Below, piece after piece: positions 33,140 through 41,470 of a stretch of DNA of 64,000 nt. Numbering within the stretch: position 1 is the stretch's first letter; the number at the start of each line of letters is the position of its first letter. The notes beneath the pieces are model-generated. The model did no database searches and was not told the DNA's origin. It was given only the letters and a program-made list of their open reading frames with translations. The position numbers were made by a program, and so were the translations under genes. Source of the stretch: Bacillota bacterium (GTDB lineage: Bacteria > Bacillota > Clostridia > Christensenellales > SZUA-584); contig JAEWTL010000062.1 in NCBI GenBank assembly GCA_023459495.1, positions 62,001 through 126,000 on the forward strand. Reading direction: 5' to 3'.

Positions 33140-34606
33140 TTATTTTTTACTGTCATTCTTATACTTCTTGGCACCCGGAGAACGCGTATCATCCTGGGTA
33201 TGCATATATTGCTGCCGGAGAGGGGAACCTCGCCTACTGAACATAAACGCTCTTTTAGCGTCATAACCGTTGTACGGTGCCCAGGGTGCGGTATAGGGGA
33301 CCCCAAAGCTATCGACGGAGACCACCAGCGTAAGAACCACCGTAAACGCGAGTGAAAAACCGTATAACCCGAAAAATCCGGTGAGAATAATGACCAAAAA
33401 CTTCAGTATTCGAAGTGGATTGGCCAGCGTAAGATCGGGTATCGCAAAGGTAGCAAGAAACGAAATGGATGTCAATATCAGCAGCAAGGGAGTATAGATG
33501 CCCGAGCTGATTGCCGCCTGCCCGATGATGATGGCGCCCACGATAGCGATTGCGGAACCGATTTTGACCGGCACGCGCAGCAGTGCCTCTCGCATTAGTT
33601 CGATAATAAACTCAATGGAAAGAGCGGCGATAAAAGCCGAAAACGGCGCGCGGGCGCGCATCTGAGCGAATGTAACGATATAGTTCGCGGGCAGCGCATC
33701 GGGGTGAAACTCCGCAAGCGACACGTAAAACGACGACAACGTAATCGATAATATCATTGCAAGATAACGGATGATGCGCATAAACATGCCGAAATATTTG
33801 TTTTCGTAACGGTCATCGCATGAGTACAACAGCTCTGTGAAAACCACGGGCGCAAAAAGCGCGATGCCGCTGCCGTCGATCAATATGATCACCTTACCCT
33901 CCAACAGCTTCTCAACCGCCATATCTGAGCGCTCGATCATACCTAGCTGTGGAAACAGTGCGCTTTTTTTGTTCAGCAGATACCCCTGCAGCTCACCCGA
34001 CTCGTAGATACCATCCGTGTTGATGCTGTCAAGCCGTTTGCTTATTTCTTTAACAACCGCCGGGTTAGCTACATCAGTCAGGTAAACGATGGCCACCGTG
34101 GAGCGTGTCCGTTTCCCCACTTCCTTTTTATCGATGGAGATGCTGCCGTCCTTCAGTCGATATCGCAGCAGCGAGAGGTTAATATCCAGCGTCTCCACAA
34201 AGGAATCACGCGGGCCTCGCGCGGAATACATCAACTCCGGCGCGGCAACATCCCTGTGCTGCACTTGCTTGCAGTTGACGACGACAAACTGTGCGTCACT
34301 GCTGAAAAGTATCACCGTCTGTCCGTTCAGAATATTGAACTCCACTTCGTTCAAATTGCTGCCCAGCTTGCACTCATCCGCGTACAGTATCCGCTCTGCC
34401 GCTTGAGCCGGTGTCATCGATCCACCTTTCTGGACATACTCCACCATCGGGGTTACAACAAACTGCGAAAGCGCATTCCGGTCCACAAGCTGAGCGATAT
34501 AGCAAATATAAGCCTTTCCGTTTTGCAGCGGGATTTCCTTCACCGTCATATCAATCGGTTTGCTTTTCAGCTGTTCCACAAGATCCGATGCTGCGCTTTT
34601 CCTCAT
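33140..34606 (-). CDS. gerA: Spore germination protein GerA subunit, operon 1
   Basis: 488-residue A subunit of a germinant receptor, located in the spore inner membrane. The N-terminal soluble half (to about 270) has ARGPRDSFVETLDINLSLLR near 129-148 and the GELQGYLL and FPQLGMIERSD segments; the C-terminal half has about five membrane helices with ALPANYIVTFAQMRARAPFS near 300 and GSAIAIVGAIIIGQAAISSG near 345, both family signatures. The C-terminal tail is basic. With the B and C subunits (following gene and 35727-36821) it forms a receptor that senses nutrients and triggers ion release. GGAGGGG precedes the ATG. Confidence 0.95.
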   Translation of the reverse strand: MRKSAASDLVEQLKSKPIDMTVKEIPLQNGKAYICYIAQLVDRNALSQFVVTPMVEYVQKGGSMTPAQAAERILYADECKLGSNLNEVEFNILNGQTVILFSSDAQFVVVNCKQVQHRDVAAPELMYSARGPRDSFVETLDINLSLLRYRLKDGSISIDKKEVGKRTRSTVAIVYLTDVANPAVVKEISKRLDSINTDGIYESGELQGYLLNKKSALFPQLGMIERSDMAVEKLLEGKVIILIDGSGIALFAPVVFTELLYSCDDRYENKYFGMFMRIIRYLAMILSITLSSFYVSLAEFHPDALPANYIVTFAQMRARAPFSAFIAALSIEFIIELMREALLRVPVKIGSAIAIVGAIIIGQAAISSGIYTPLLLILTSISFLATFAIPDLTLANPLRILKFLVIILTGFFGLYGFSLAFTVVLTLVVSVDSFGVPYTAPWAPYNGYDAKRAFMFSRRGSPLRQQYMHTQDDTRSPGAKKYKNDSKK

Positions 34607-35746
34607 TTATTTCCCCTCCAGTTTGGGATCGTAATCCACGGACTCGTTTTGTTGGATCTCAACGCTGACGCTGATGCTGAACTCAGCTTTTTTGTATGCG
34701 TCTTCCCAAGCCAGTTGCTCATACTCGTCTGGATACCGGATGCGGAACGCCTCGCTGAACGACAGGTAATCACCATATTCCTGTGACGTGAGTATCGTCT
34801 GCGAAAAGTCGTCCACAATCTGCTGCATCAGACCCTGCCGGATCACTTCCTGAATATCGGGCCTGATGCTTTCAATGGACGAAGGATATAACGTCTTCAC
34901 CTTAAACGCAGCACTCACCGCAAAGGAAACTTCGCCGTCCTGATAATCGGGAGTAATCTTCAGTTTGGTCAGCTTTGCTCCCATCGTCACGTGCCCTCCA
35001 TCGACAGGGACGACATAATCGAACTCCGGCGTGGACCTGGTACCCAGAAAATATATGATTCCACGACTCTGGTCGTACGGTATAAAGCTTTGCCTGCGCC
35101 CGTCAGTAAATATGGTATATCCCGTCAGTGTAACCTTGTCGTTCACGATCGATAGCGTGGAGATCAGGTAGCAGGGATTTTTCGAAACGAGCTGTTCAAG
35201 CAGATCCGCCAAGGACATATGGAACGTTGCTCCCTGATTAATCATCGACTGCAGTGTATCTTCAACCGCAAACCCCACAGTAGATTCATTGACGGGTATG
35301 ACGTTCAGAAATTCCTCCGGACTGCACGTAATTACGATCACGTCCATGGTCTTTCGGTAATCGACCATCTGCCGCATTCGGAACGCGTATTCCGTAATAC
35401 CCTGTTCCGCAAGACCTTCAGTCATAATCAGAGCCTGTACAGCGCCCAGAAATATCGGCTTGTTGAGTTCCTTGTCAAGGTTGATACGCGCTTCTGCAAA
35501 GCTCTTGCCGGAAGCCATGACAATATCAGTGTCTGTCCCCTGCGGGTTTCCATCCTCGCTCTTCATGTTTTTCAAGTTAGACGTTATTGATGCAACCTCG
35601 ACATAAAAAGCATATTCGCCATCGCGGTAATCCACAACAACCGCCGTACTGATATCCCGGTCCTCAATATTGACTGCGTCCCAGCAGCCCGCATTGACTG
35701 ACAAAATCATAGCAGCCAGCAGCAGCTTAAGCGTTTTTCTTGCCAT
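34607..35746 (-). CDS. gerC: Ger(x)C family germination lipoprotein, operon 1
   Basis: 379-residue C subunit. A signal peptide ends in the lipobox VNAGC (Cys near 21), followed by the typical CWDAVNIEDRDI. Family strands include KSFAEARINLDKELNKP near 80 and a late IRPDIQEVIRQGLMQQIVDDF-type helix (core VIRQGLMQQI). It is anchored on the outer face of the spore inner membrane and required for receptor function. It overlaps gerB by 20 bases and stops directly before the gerA start codon, so the order gerB-gerC-gerA is a tight operon. Confidence 0.93.
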   Translation of the reverse strand: MARKTLKLLLAAMILSVNAGCWDAVNIEDRDISTAVVVDYRDGEYAFYVEVASITSNLKNMKSEDGNPQGTDTDIVMASGKSFAEARINLDKELNKPIFLGAVQALIMTEGLAEQGITEYAFRMRQMVDYRKTMDVIVITCSPEEFLNVIPVNESTVGFAVEDTLQSMINQGATFHMSLADLLEQLVSKNPCYLISTLSIVNDKVTLTGYTIFTDGRRQSFIPYDQSRGIIYFLGTRSTPEFDYVVPVDGGHVTMGAKLTKLKITPDYQDGEVSFAVSAAFKVKTLYPSSIESIRPDIQEVIRQGLMQQIVDDFSQTILTSQEYGDYLSFSEAFRIRYPDEYEQLAWEDAYKKAEFSISVSVEIQQNESVDYDPKLEGK

Positions 35747-36821
35747 GTTTCTTCACCTTCGCAATAAGAAATAACGTCAAGGGCATGACGCCCGCCGCGA
35801 AAAGGCCACCTATTGAGAGGATACGGCACAGCAGCTCCGTGACCTTGGTAACGCCGGTCAGCGGAATGGTGACAAGCGCAAACGCCACGCCTACGATGAC
35901 CACAATCACAATGCGTTTGGCTTTGGGGATCATTTTGCACAGCAGTTCGACGATCACTGTGTAGAAAAATGCCTTGCCGATAATCGTACGGATCAGGCCA
36001 AACGTCAGAAACAGCACGTCCACGCGCTGAAGAAACTCAATACCCGGATATTCCACCAGCCGTATTGCATCGATCAGAGCATAATCATGATACACGATCT
36101 CGTCCACGCCGATCATTGCATATGGGCCATAGACGCTGAGGACATAGTATACGAAGACGCCCATGATCCCGAGGAATACGGTCCTTGGGGCTTTTCGATT
36201 TTGCTTGGTCATCGGAATCAGATAAAACACCGATATTCCCAGAAAGCCAGGATACGCATCCTTGATGGAAAACAGGTATTTGCCTGAATCAGAAATATTA
36301 AACAACGGCAGCAGGTAATTCAGCCTGCCTTCGAAAAGCATTGTAATATCGATAATCAGCACAATTACGAGAAACCATATACAGAAAATTTCAGCGAGGC
36401 GCGCCGCGACCTGAAGGCCTTTATGAGCGATGATCCCCAATATCGGCAGCAGCACAATAATCAGTGCCCACTGAGGCGTTTTAAACAGAAAATTGGCCTG
36501 AATCATTCTGGACAGCGATGTGCACAACAACGCATCGAAAACAATGAAGTAGAGGACCAGGAATACGCCCAACACATATGGCATCGCGTTACCTGCAATA
36601 TTGCGGCTGTATTCAAACAGCGTCTTCCCCTCATACATCCGGCCAAGACGTATGATCACCGTTGCCATCAAACCAAATATCAGCGCTGTCAGCAGCAGCG
36701 TGACCCACGCACCCCGGCCCGCGTGGAGCGCCATCGCCTGAGCTATATTTACACTGGCCATAGCCGTACATATAATAATAATGGAAAGCCCCATCTGGCG
36801 ATTCGACATGCTGCTTTGCAC
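35727..36821 (-). CDS. gerB: GerB-type germination permease, operon 1
   Basis: 364-residue B subunit of the amino acid-polyamine-organocation fold, about ten membrane helices. The N-terminus SNRQMGLSIIIICTAMASVN, the loop EYSRNIAGNAMPYVLG near 80 and QRVDVLFLTFGLIRT near 270 match the family. It probably forms the germinant-binding pocket. GTG at 36821 is preferred because AAAGGGG lies seven bases upstream and it gives the usual length; an open frame to 36869 has no ribosome site. A CATAATA element upstream recalls a sigma-G -10 but its -35 is poor. Confidence 0.92.
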   Translation of the reverse strand: MQSSMSNRQMGLSIIIICTAMASVNIAQAMALHAGRGAWVTLLLTALIFGLMATVIIRLGRMYEGKTLFEYSRNIAGNAMPYVLGVFLVLYFIVFDALLCTSLSRMIQANFLFKTPQWALIIVLLPILGIIAHKGLQVAARLAEIFCIWFLVIVLIIDITMLFEGRLNYLLPLFNISDSGKYLFSIKDAYPGFLGISVFYLIPMTKQNRKAPRTVFLGIMGVFVYYVLSVYGPYAMIGVDEIVYHDYALIDAIRLVEYPGIEFLQRVDVLFLTFGLIRTIIGKAFFYTVIVELLCKMIPKAKRIVIVVIVGVAFALVTIPLTGVTKVTELLCRILSIGGLFAAGVMPLTLFLIAKVKKHGKKNA

Positions 36822-37041
36822 AATCAGTCCCCTTTGATTCAGTAGGCTTATTATGCCCGCAGCCGACAAAAAAATGACCCGTATTTCTGTTTACAGCAAT
36901 TCAGGTTTACAAAATTGGCGTCGGTACTCCGTCATCAAGCAACGGATATGATGAAAAATTTACGGGTGTTTATCAGCATATATTTGTCGAAATCACGCAG
37001 ATCGGGCGTGCGGGCAGAACTGGCACATGCCGGAGGCGGAT

Positions 37042-37206
37042 ATGAACGATTATGCCCTTGCTCCATTATTACTGATCGTCAGACACTGTGCGTTGCTGAA
37101 ATGGTCCTTCCGGAATGGACGTCTCCCTGTTGACAACTTCACACCGCAATTCCGCAAAGCGCATGATTTGTTGCCTGTCTATGAAATAAGCAGGGGCCGG
37201 TACTAA
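37042..37206 (+). CDS. Possible small ORF, 54 aa
   Basis: MNDYALAPLLLIVRHCALLK is the start of a 54-residue frame preceded by GGAGG with a 6-base gap. Its last codons fall in the terminator stem, which argues against a real gene. No family recognised. Confidence 0.15.
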   Translation: MNDYALAPLLLIVRHCALLKWSFRNGRLPVDNFTPQFRKAHDLLPVYEISRGRY

Positions 37207-37220
37207 AGTGTACCGGCCCC
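37193..37220 (-). terminator. Strong hairpin at the end of the feo operon
   Basis: GGGGCCGGTAC (37193-37203) pairs perfectly with GTACCGGCCCC (37210-37220). The minus-strand tail TGCTTATTT is only moderately T-rich. Confidence 0.6.
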
Positions 37221-37232
37221 TTTAATCTATCC

Positions 37233-37400
37233 CTATTTATTTCCGCTGTTCGAAGCGGGCGGTGTACAGCCTGCGCAGGTTCCGCAGCTGCCGCTGCAGG
37301 CGCATCCGCTTTGGCCCGCTTTCCGGCGGCGTACGGACCGAATGATGAGCAACGTCACTGCCGCAATCAGCAGTCCGGCGACTACAAAATCTATCCACAT
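37233..37400 (-). CDS. FeoB-associated Cys-rich membrane protein
   Basis: 55 residues: one membrane helix (WIDFVVAGLLIAAVTLLII) at the N-terminus, a basic RRRK stop-transfer, then a cysteine-rich tail with CACSGSCGTCAGC. This is the small protein commonly encoded after feoB in Firmicutes. It may serve as an iron chaperone or stabilise FeoB, which is inference. GGAGGG sits six bases before the ATG; only 15 bases separate it from feoB. Confidence 0.88.
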   Translation of the reverse strand: MWIDFVVAGLLIAAVTLLIIRSVRRRKAGQSGCACSGSCGTCAGCTPPASNSGNK

Positions 37401-37415
37401 AATTTATCCCTCCTG

Positions 37416-39581
37416 TCAGGCGCTCACAGCTGGCGTCTGCCGATTGCCGCCGCGTTTGATCAGCCCTGCGATGCCGATGACCACTGCGGCAATCACGATT
37501 GCGCCTAAGATGTAAACCATCGGGTTTTCCAGTATCGCAACGCTCGTGATGGCGCCCTCGCCCGCAGCCTCAATCTCACCGCCCAGTTCGATCAGCGCGG
37601 CGTTCGGAAATACCAGCTTGCCGACGAGATTCACAAGCGTGGCCATCACATACGCGAGGCCGGTCTGATATCCGATGGCAATCAGCGTCCATTTCCAGCC
37701 GCCCATCTCACGCTTGATTGCGCCGATGGCCGCAAAACAAGGCGCCGCCAGCAGCGTAAAGATCATGAAAGCGTAGCCGGTCACCGCCGTGAAGGCCACT
37801 GCAGTATGGGCGCTGACCAGCGCGAACGTGGACACCACAACTTCCTTGGCCACCAGTCCTGTCACCGCGGCCACGGCAGACTGCCAGTTGCCAAAGCCCA
37901 GCGGTACGAACAGCGGCGCAAGCACGCTGCCCACCCCGGCCAATATGCTCTGGTCGATATCCTCAGGCGCAAGGTATTGGAACGAAAAGCTGAACGACTG
38001 CAGGAACCATATTGCCGCACAGGCGATGAATATGACGGTACCGGCCTTGACGATAAACGCCTTACCCTTTTCCCACATATGGATCGCCACGCCTTTGATG
38101 CGCGGCAGCTTGTAGTCCGGCAGCTCCATCACGAACGGAGCAGGTTTGCCGCGGAACAGCTTGGTACGTTTTAAGACCAGACCCGAAATGATCACCATTA
38201 GCATGCCCACGAGGTACATCGACGGACCTACCCACGAGGCCTCACGGAACACCATGGCGACGAACATGGCGAATACGGGCAGCTTTGCGCCGCACGGGAT
38301 GAACGGCGTCAGCATGATTGTCATCTTGCGGTCGTTGTCGTTTTCAATGGTGCGCGAAGCCATGATGGCGGGCACGCTGCACCCTGTTCTGATCAGCATC
38401 GGTATGAACGACTTGCCGGAAAGACCAAAACGCCGGAAGATGCGATCCATGATGAACGCGACACGCGCCATGTAACCGCAATCCTCCAGAATGGAGATAA
38501 AGAAGTAGAGGATCATCAGCTGCGGCACGAACACCAGCACCGCGCCCACGCCGCCAAAGATGCCGTCGATCACAAGGCTCATCGCCCAGTCCGAAGCGCC
38601 CCAGCCGGTCAGCAGGGTTTCCACGCCGCCCGATATCCAGCCAATCAGCTCCTCCACCCAGCCGATCGTCCAGTCGCCCACGGTCTGTATGGAGATATAG
38701 TATACGCCCCACATGATGAGGAAGAAGATCGGCAGTGCCAACCAACGGTTGGTCAGCACCCGGTCGATCTTATCCGATGCCGACAGGCTCGGACGGGACG
38801 TTTTAATCAGCACGCCTTTGAGCAGCACCGCCACGCGGTCGTAACGCGCACCCGTCATGATGCTCTCCGTGTCATCCTCCTGCGCGGTTTCTAAAGCAGT
38901 GCGCACGGCTTCAGCCTTTTTCTGCGTCTCGGCGGAAAGCTCCGCCTTGCCCAGCAGCGCTTCGTCCCGTTCCAGCAGCTTCACCGCCGCCCAGCGCAGC
39001 GGATAATTTTTAAGTGCAGGCGCGGTTGACACAACCTCCGCCATGGCGGCAAGCGCGTCCTCCACACCCTTGTCAAACGTCTGGGGTATTGGCGCGGCCT
39101 TGACGGAAAGCGCGCTTTCAATCAGTTCGTTTATTCCCTTGCCGCGGGCTGCGGAAATACCCACCGCCGGACAGCCCAGCCGCTCAGCCAGTTTGGTCAT
39201 ATCGATGCGGTCGCTCCGCTTTTCCACGATGTCCATCATGTTGAGCGCCGCCACCATTGGCACGCCCAGCTCGGCCAGCTGCGTGGTAAGATACAGGTTG
39301 CGTTCCAGATTGGATGCGTCAATGATATTGATGATGACGTCCGGCTTTTCGCCGAGGATGTAATCCCGCGCGATGACCTCTTCCAGCGTATAGGGAGACA
39401 GCGAGTAGATACCCGGCAGGTCCACGATAGTGACGCCCGAATGCTTCTTAAGCTTTCCTTCCTTCTTTTCCACCGTGACGCCGGGCCAGTTGCCCACATA
39501 CTGCGTGCTGCCCGTCAACGCGTTAAAAAGCGTCGTTTTGCCGCTGTTTGGGTTTCCCGCCAGCGCAATGCGTATATTCAA
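37416..39581 (-). CDS. feoB: Ferrous iron transporter FeoB
   Basis: 721 residues. The N-terminal G domain has G1 GNPNSGKTT (8-16), G2 GNWPGVTVE, G3 DLPG near 55 and G4 NMMD near 115, then a helical GDI-like domain. The membrane part (about 280-700) has a pair of Gate motifs, seen as YMARVAFIMDRIFRRFGLSG in part near 385 and IRTGCSVPAIMASRT near 407. It imports Fe2+ using GTP. GGAGG precedes the ATG, and a palindromic operator lies 20 bases upstream. Operon: feoA-feoA-feoB-Cys-rich protein. Confidence 0.96.
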   Translation of the reverse strand: MNIRIALAGNPNSGKTTLFNALTGSTQYVGNWPGVTVEKKEGKLKKHSGVTIVDLPGIYSLSPYTLEEVIARDYILGEKPDVIINIIDASNLERNLYLTTQLAELGVPMVAALNMMDIVEKRSDRIDMTKLAERLGCPAVGISAARGKGINELIESALSVKAAPIPQTFDKGVEDALAAMAEVVSTAPALKNYPLRWAAVKLLERDEALLGKAELSAETQKKAEAVRTALETAQEDDTESIMTGARYDRVAVLLKGVLIKTSRPSLSASDKIDRVLTNRWLALPIFFLIMWGVYYISIQTVGDWTIGWVEELIGWISGGVETLLTGWGASDWAMSLVIDGIFGGVGAVLVFVPQLMILYFFISILEDCGYMARVAFIMDRIFRRFGLSGKSFIPMLIRTGCSVPAIMASRTIENDNDRKMTIMLTPFIPCGAKLPVFAMFVAMVFREASWVGPSMYLVGMLMVIISGLVLKRTKLFRGKPAPFVMELPDYKLPRIKGVAIHMWEKGKAFIVKAGTVIFIACAAIWFLQSFSFSFQYLAPEDIDQSILAGVGSVLAPLFVPLGFGNWQSAVAAVTGLVAKEVVVSTFALVSAHTAVAFTAVTGYAFMIFTLLAAPCFAAIGAIKREMGGWKWTLIAIGYQTGLAYVMATLVNLVGKLVFPNAALIELGGEIEAAGEGAITSVAILENPMVYILGAIVIAAVVIGIAGLIKRGGNRQTPAVSA

Positions 39582-39600
39582 GCTTCAAACCTCCTTTAAT

Positions 39601-39618
39601 AGTTAGCTCTCGCTAACT
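39601..39618 (-). promoter_or_regulatory. Palindromic metal-regulator operator upstream of feoB
   Basis: AGTTAGCTCTCGCTAACT is a perfect 7-4-7 palindrome 20 bases before feoB. Its half sites match those at 40104-40121 and 40131-40148. A weak internal promoter (TTGGAC, 17 bases, TAACTA) overlaps it on the minus strand. Confidence 0.7.
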
Positions 39619-39634
39619 CAATGTCCAAAAAAAA

Positions 39635-39853
39635 TTATTCCACCTCGATGAGCTCTGCATCGGCTTTACGCACGGAAAGCTCATAGCCGCGTACCGTGAC
39701 CTCGATCGGGTCTCCCAGCGGCGCAACCTTGCGCACGGTCACCGCAGCACCCTTTGTAATCCCCATGTCCATGATCCTGCGCTTCACCGGGCCCTCGCCC
39801 GAAAGCTTTGTTACCGTCACCGTCGCTCCGCAGGCGATCTGCTTCAGCGTCAT
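39635..39853 (-). CDS. feoA: FeoA family protein, second copy
   Basis: 72-residue SH3-like small cytoplasmic protein. TLKQIACGATVTVTKLSGEG and RRIMDMGITKGAAVTVRKVAPLGDP (core MDMGITKG near 29) match FeoA. It is thought to interact with the FeoB G domain. GGAGTGG precedes the ATG. One of two tandem feoA genes, a common arrangement in Clostridia. Confidence 0.9.
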   Translation of the reverse strand: MTLKQIACGATVTVTKLSGEGPVKRRIMDMGITKGAAVTVRKVAPLGDPIEVTVRGYELSVRKADAELIEVE

Positions 39854-39874
39854 TCCTCCACTCCTCCTTTTCGT

Positions 39875-40084
39875 TTATACAACAATGCGGCTCGACAGCT
39901 GCCTGTCCAGCGCAACACGCGCACCTTTAACGCCCAATATCAGATTCCCGGCAATGCTGCTGATCACCGTAACCGGCTCTCCCTCGATCAGCCCCAGCCG
40001 ATTTAGAAATCGTATGGTATCATCCTTCCCCGTGATCCGGCGGATCGTCACGCACTCTCCCGGATTGGCCATTGACAGCGGCAT
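39875..40084 (-). CDS. feoA: FeoA family protein, first copy
   Basis: 69 residues. PLSMANPGECVTIRRITG, then FLNRLGLIEGEPVTVIS and an IAGNLILGVKGARVALDRQL strand region (core LGVKGARVAL) mark FeoA. ATG 40084 is chosen since GGAGG is eight bases upstream; an ATG two codons earlier lies too close to that site. First gene of the feo operon, behind a promoter covered by palindromes. Confidence 0.9.
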   Translation of the reverse strand: MPLSMANPGECVTIRRITGKDDTIRFLNRLGLIEGEPVTVISSIAGNLILGVKGARVALDRQLSSRIVV

Positions 40085-40103
40085 AACCATGCCCTCCTTC
40101 TGC

Positions 40104-40121
40104 GGTTAGCATATGCTAACC
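40104..40121. promoter_or_regulatory. Operator 1 between feoA and the DtxR-type regulator
   Basis: GGTTAGCATATGCTAACC is a perfect 18-bp palindrome placed just after the feoA promoter -10. Confidence 0.75.
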
Positions 40122-40130
40122 ATCGCCATT

Positions 40131-40159
40131 AGTTTACTATCGCTAACTTTCAATGTCAA
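40131..40159 (-). promoter_or_regulatory. feoA promoter with embedded operator 2
   Basis: On the minus strand TTGACA (40154-40159) and TAAACT (40131-40136) are 17 bases apart. An imperfect palindrome AGTTAGC-GATA-GTAAACT (40131-40148) fills the spacer and the -10. Confidence 0.75.
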
Positions 40160-40195
40160 TAGCAAAAATGAAGAAATATGTGCCGGATAAACGCT

Positions 40196-40225
40196 TTGCG
40201 CTGCCTTCAAAGGATATGATACAAT
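40196..40225 (+). promoter_or_regulatory. Promoter of the DtxR-type regulator gene
   Basis: TTGCGC (40196-40201) and TACAAT (40220-40225), 18 bases apart, with TGA before the -10. Confidence 0.5.
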
Positions 40226-40257
40226 AACAAAAAACGGACACGCGAAAGAGGCTGAAT

Positions 40258-40656
40258 ATGACAGTACACGAATCCGCTGAAAACTATCTTGAGATGATTC
40301 TGATACTGCAAAACAGCGGCAAGTCAGAGGTACACGCTGTGGACGTCGCCCGAGCGTTGGGTTTTTCCAAACCCAGCGTCAGTCGTGCGGTATCCAATTT
40401 GAAAAGCGAAGGGTATCTGAACGTCGATACGCACGGGGAACTGTATCTTACGGATTCCGGACAGCGCATTGCGGAGAGCATCTACAGTCGTCACTGCGCA
40501 ATCACGCAGTGGCTGGTGGCGCTCGGCGTGGACGCACAGACCGCTGCCGAAGATGCGTGCCGCATGGAGCATGTGCTCAGCGAGGCCTCGTTCCAACGCA
40601 TTAGCGAGCATGTGCAGGCCCGCTCTGCCGAGATGAGGGAGCGCGGCAATGCTTGA
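40258..40656 (+). CDS. DtxR/IdeR-type iron-dependent repressor (short form)
   Basis: 132 residues, without the C-terminal SH3 domain of full-length DtxR. The winged helix has VHAVDVARALGFSKPSVSRAVSNL (core ALGFSKPSVSRAV near 30-42). The metal site resembles DtxR rather than MntR: ED-A-C-R-x-E-H-V (near 99-108) provides Cys, Glu and His, and an earlier RH (near 79) provides another His. That points to Fe2+ sensing. It is divergent from the feo operon and overlaps the ZIP gene by eight bases. The three GTTAGC palindromes nearby are its probable targets. Confidence 0.88.
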   Translation: MTVHESAENYLEMILILQNSGKSEVHAVDVARALGFSKPSVSRAVSNLKSEGYLNVDTHGELYLTDSGQRIAESIYSRHCAITQWLVALGVDAQTAAEDACRMEHVLSEASFQRISEHVQARSAEMRERGNA

Positions 40657-41461
40657 AGGCTTAAGCCGGTTTGCTCCTGCGGTACAGGCGCTTTTTGCCA
40701 CGCTGTTTACATGGGGCGTCACGGCGCTCGGCGCGGGGCTGGTATTCTTTTTCAAAACGATTAACAAGCGCGTGCTCAACGGCATGCTCGGTTTTGCCTC
40801 GGGCGTGATGATCGCCGCGAGTTTTTGGTCCCTGCTTTCTCCCGCAATTGAGATGGCGGAGGAAGGCGCAACGCCTGCGTGGCTTGTGGCAGCCATCGGC
40901 TTTCTTGCAGGCGGGCTGTTCTTATTCCTCGTGGACAAGCTGCTGCCGCATCTGCACATCGGTCTGGAGCGCAGCAAGGCGGAGGGCATTAAGACGAGCT
41001 GGCAGCGCAGCGTGTTGCTGGTGCTCGCCATCACATTGCACAATATCCCGGAAGGCCTTGCGGTAGGTGTCGCGTTCGGCGCGGCGGCTTACGGCCTTTC
41101 CTCGGCATCCATTGCGGGCGCGGTGGTGCTGGCCATCGGCATCGGGCTGCAGAACTTCCCCGAAGGCGCGGCGGTATCCATTCCGTTGCGACGGGAAGGC
41201 TTTTCACGAAGCAAAGCATTTCTGTACGGTCAGGCTTCGGGTCTCGTGGAGCCCATGGCGGGCGTGCTCGGCGCAGTCGCCGTGGTCGCCATGCGTTCGC
41301 TCCTGCCCTACGCGCTCTCGTTCGCGGCTGGCGCAATGATCTACGTGGTCGTGGAGGAGCTCATCCCCGAGGCGCAGCAAAGCGGTTCCACCGACGTCTC
41401 TACGATTGGCTGCATGACAGGCTTTACGCTCATGATGGTGCTCGACGTGGCACTGGGATAG
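40649..41461 (+). CDS. ZIP family metal transporter (ZupT-like)
   Basis: 270 residues with eight hydrophobic segments. The metal-binding helices IV and V carry LHNIPEGLAVGVAFG near 129-143 and LQNFPEGAAVSIPLR near 166-180, the H-N-x-P-E-G hallmark. Transports divalent cations such as Zn2+, Fe2+ or Mn2+ into the cytoplasm. Translationally coupled to the DtxR-type regulator, so iron or manganese is the more likely cargo. No His-rich loop of note. Confidence 0.9.
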   Translation: MLEGLSRFAPAVQALFATLFTWGVTALGAGLVFFFKTINKRVLNGMLGFASGVMIAASFWSLLSPAIEMAEEGATPAWLVAAIGFLAGGLFLFLVDKLLPHLHIGLERSKAEGIKTSWQRSVLLVLAITLHNIPEGLAVGVAFGAAAYGLSSASIAGAVVLAIGIGLQNFPEGAAVSIPLRREGFSRSKAFLYGQASGLVEPMAGVLGAVAVVAMRSLLPYALSFAAGAMIYVVVEELIPEAQQSGSTDVSTIGCMTGFTLMMVLDVALG

Positions 41462-41470
41462 GAGTTCGAT

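Larger units (their letters stand above)
36822..37232. other. Intergenic stretch between ger operon 1 and feo operon
   Basis: 410 bases with the ger promoter region on the left and a long hairpin on the right (37193-37220). A 54-codon plus-strand frame (37042-37206) has a good GGAGG site but no recognised similarity. Nothing else seen. Confidence 0.5.
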
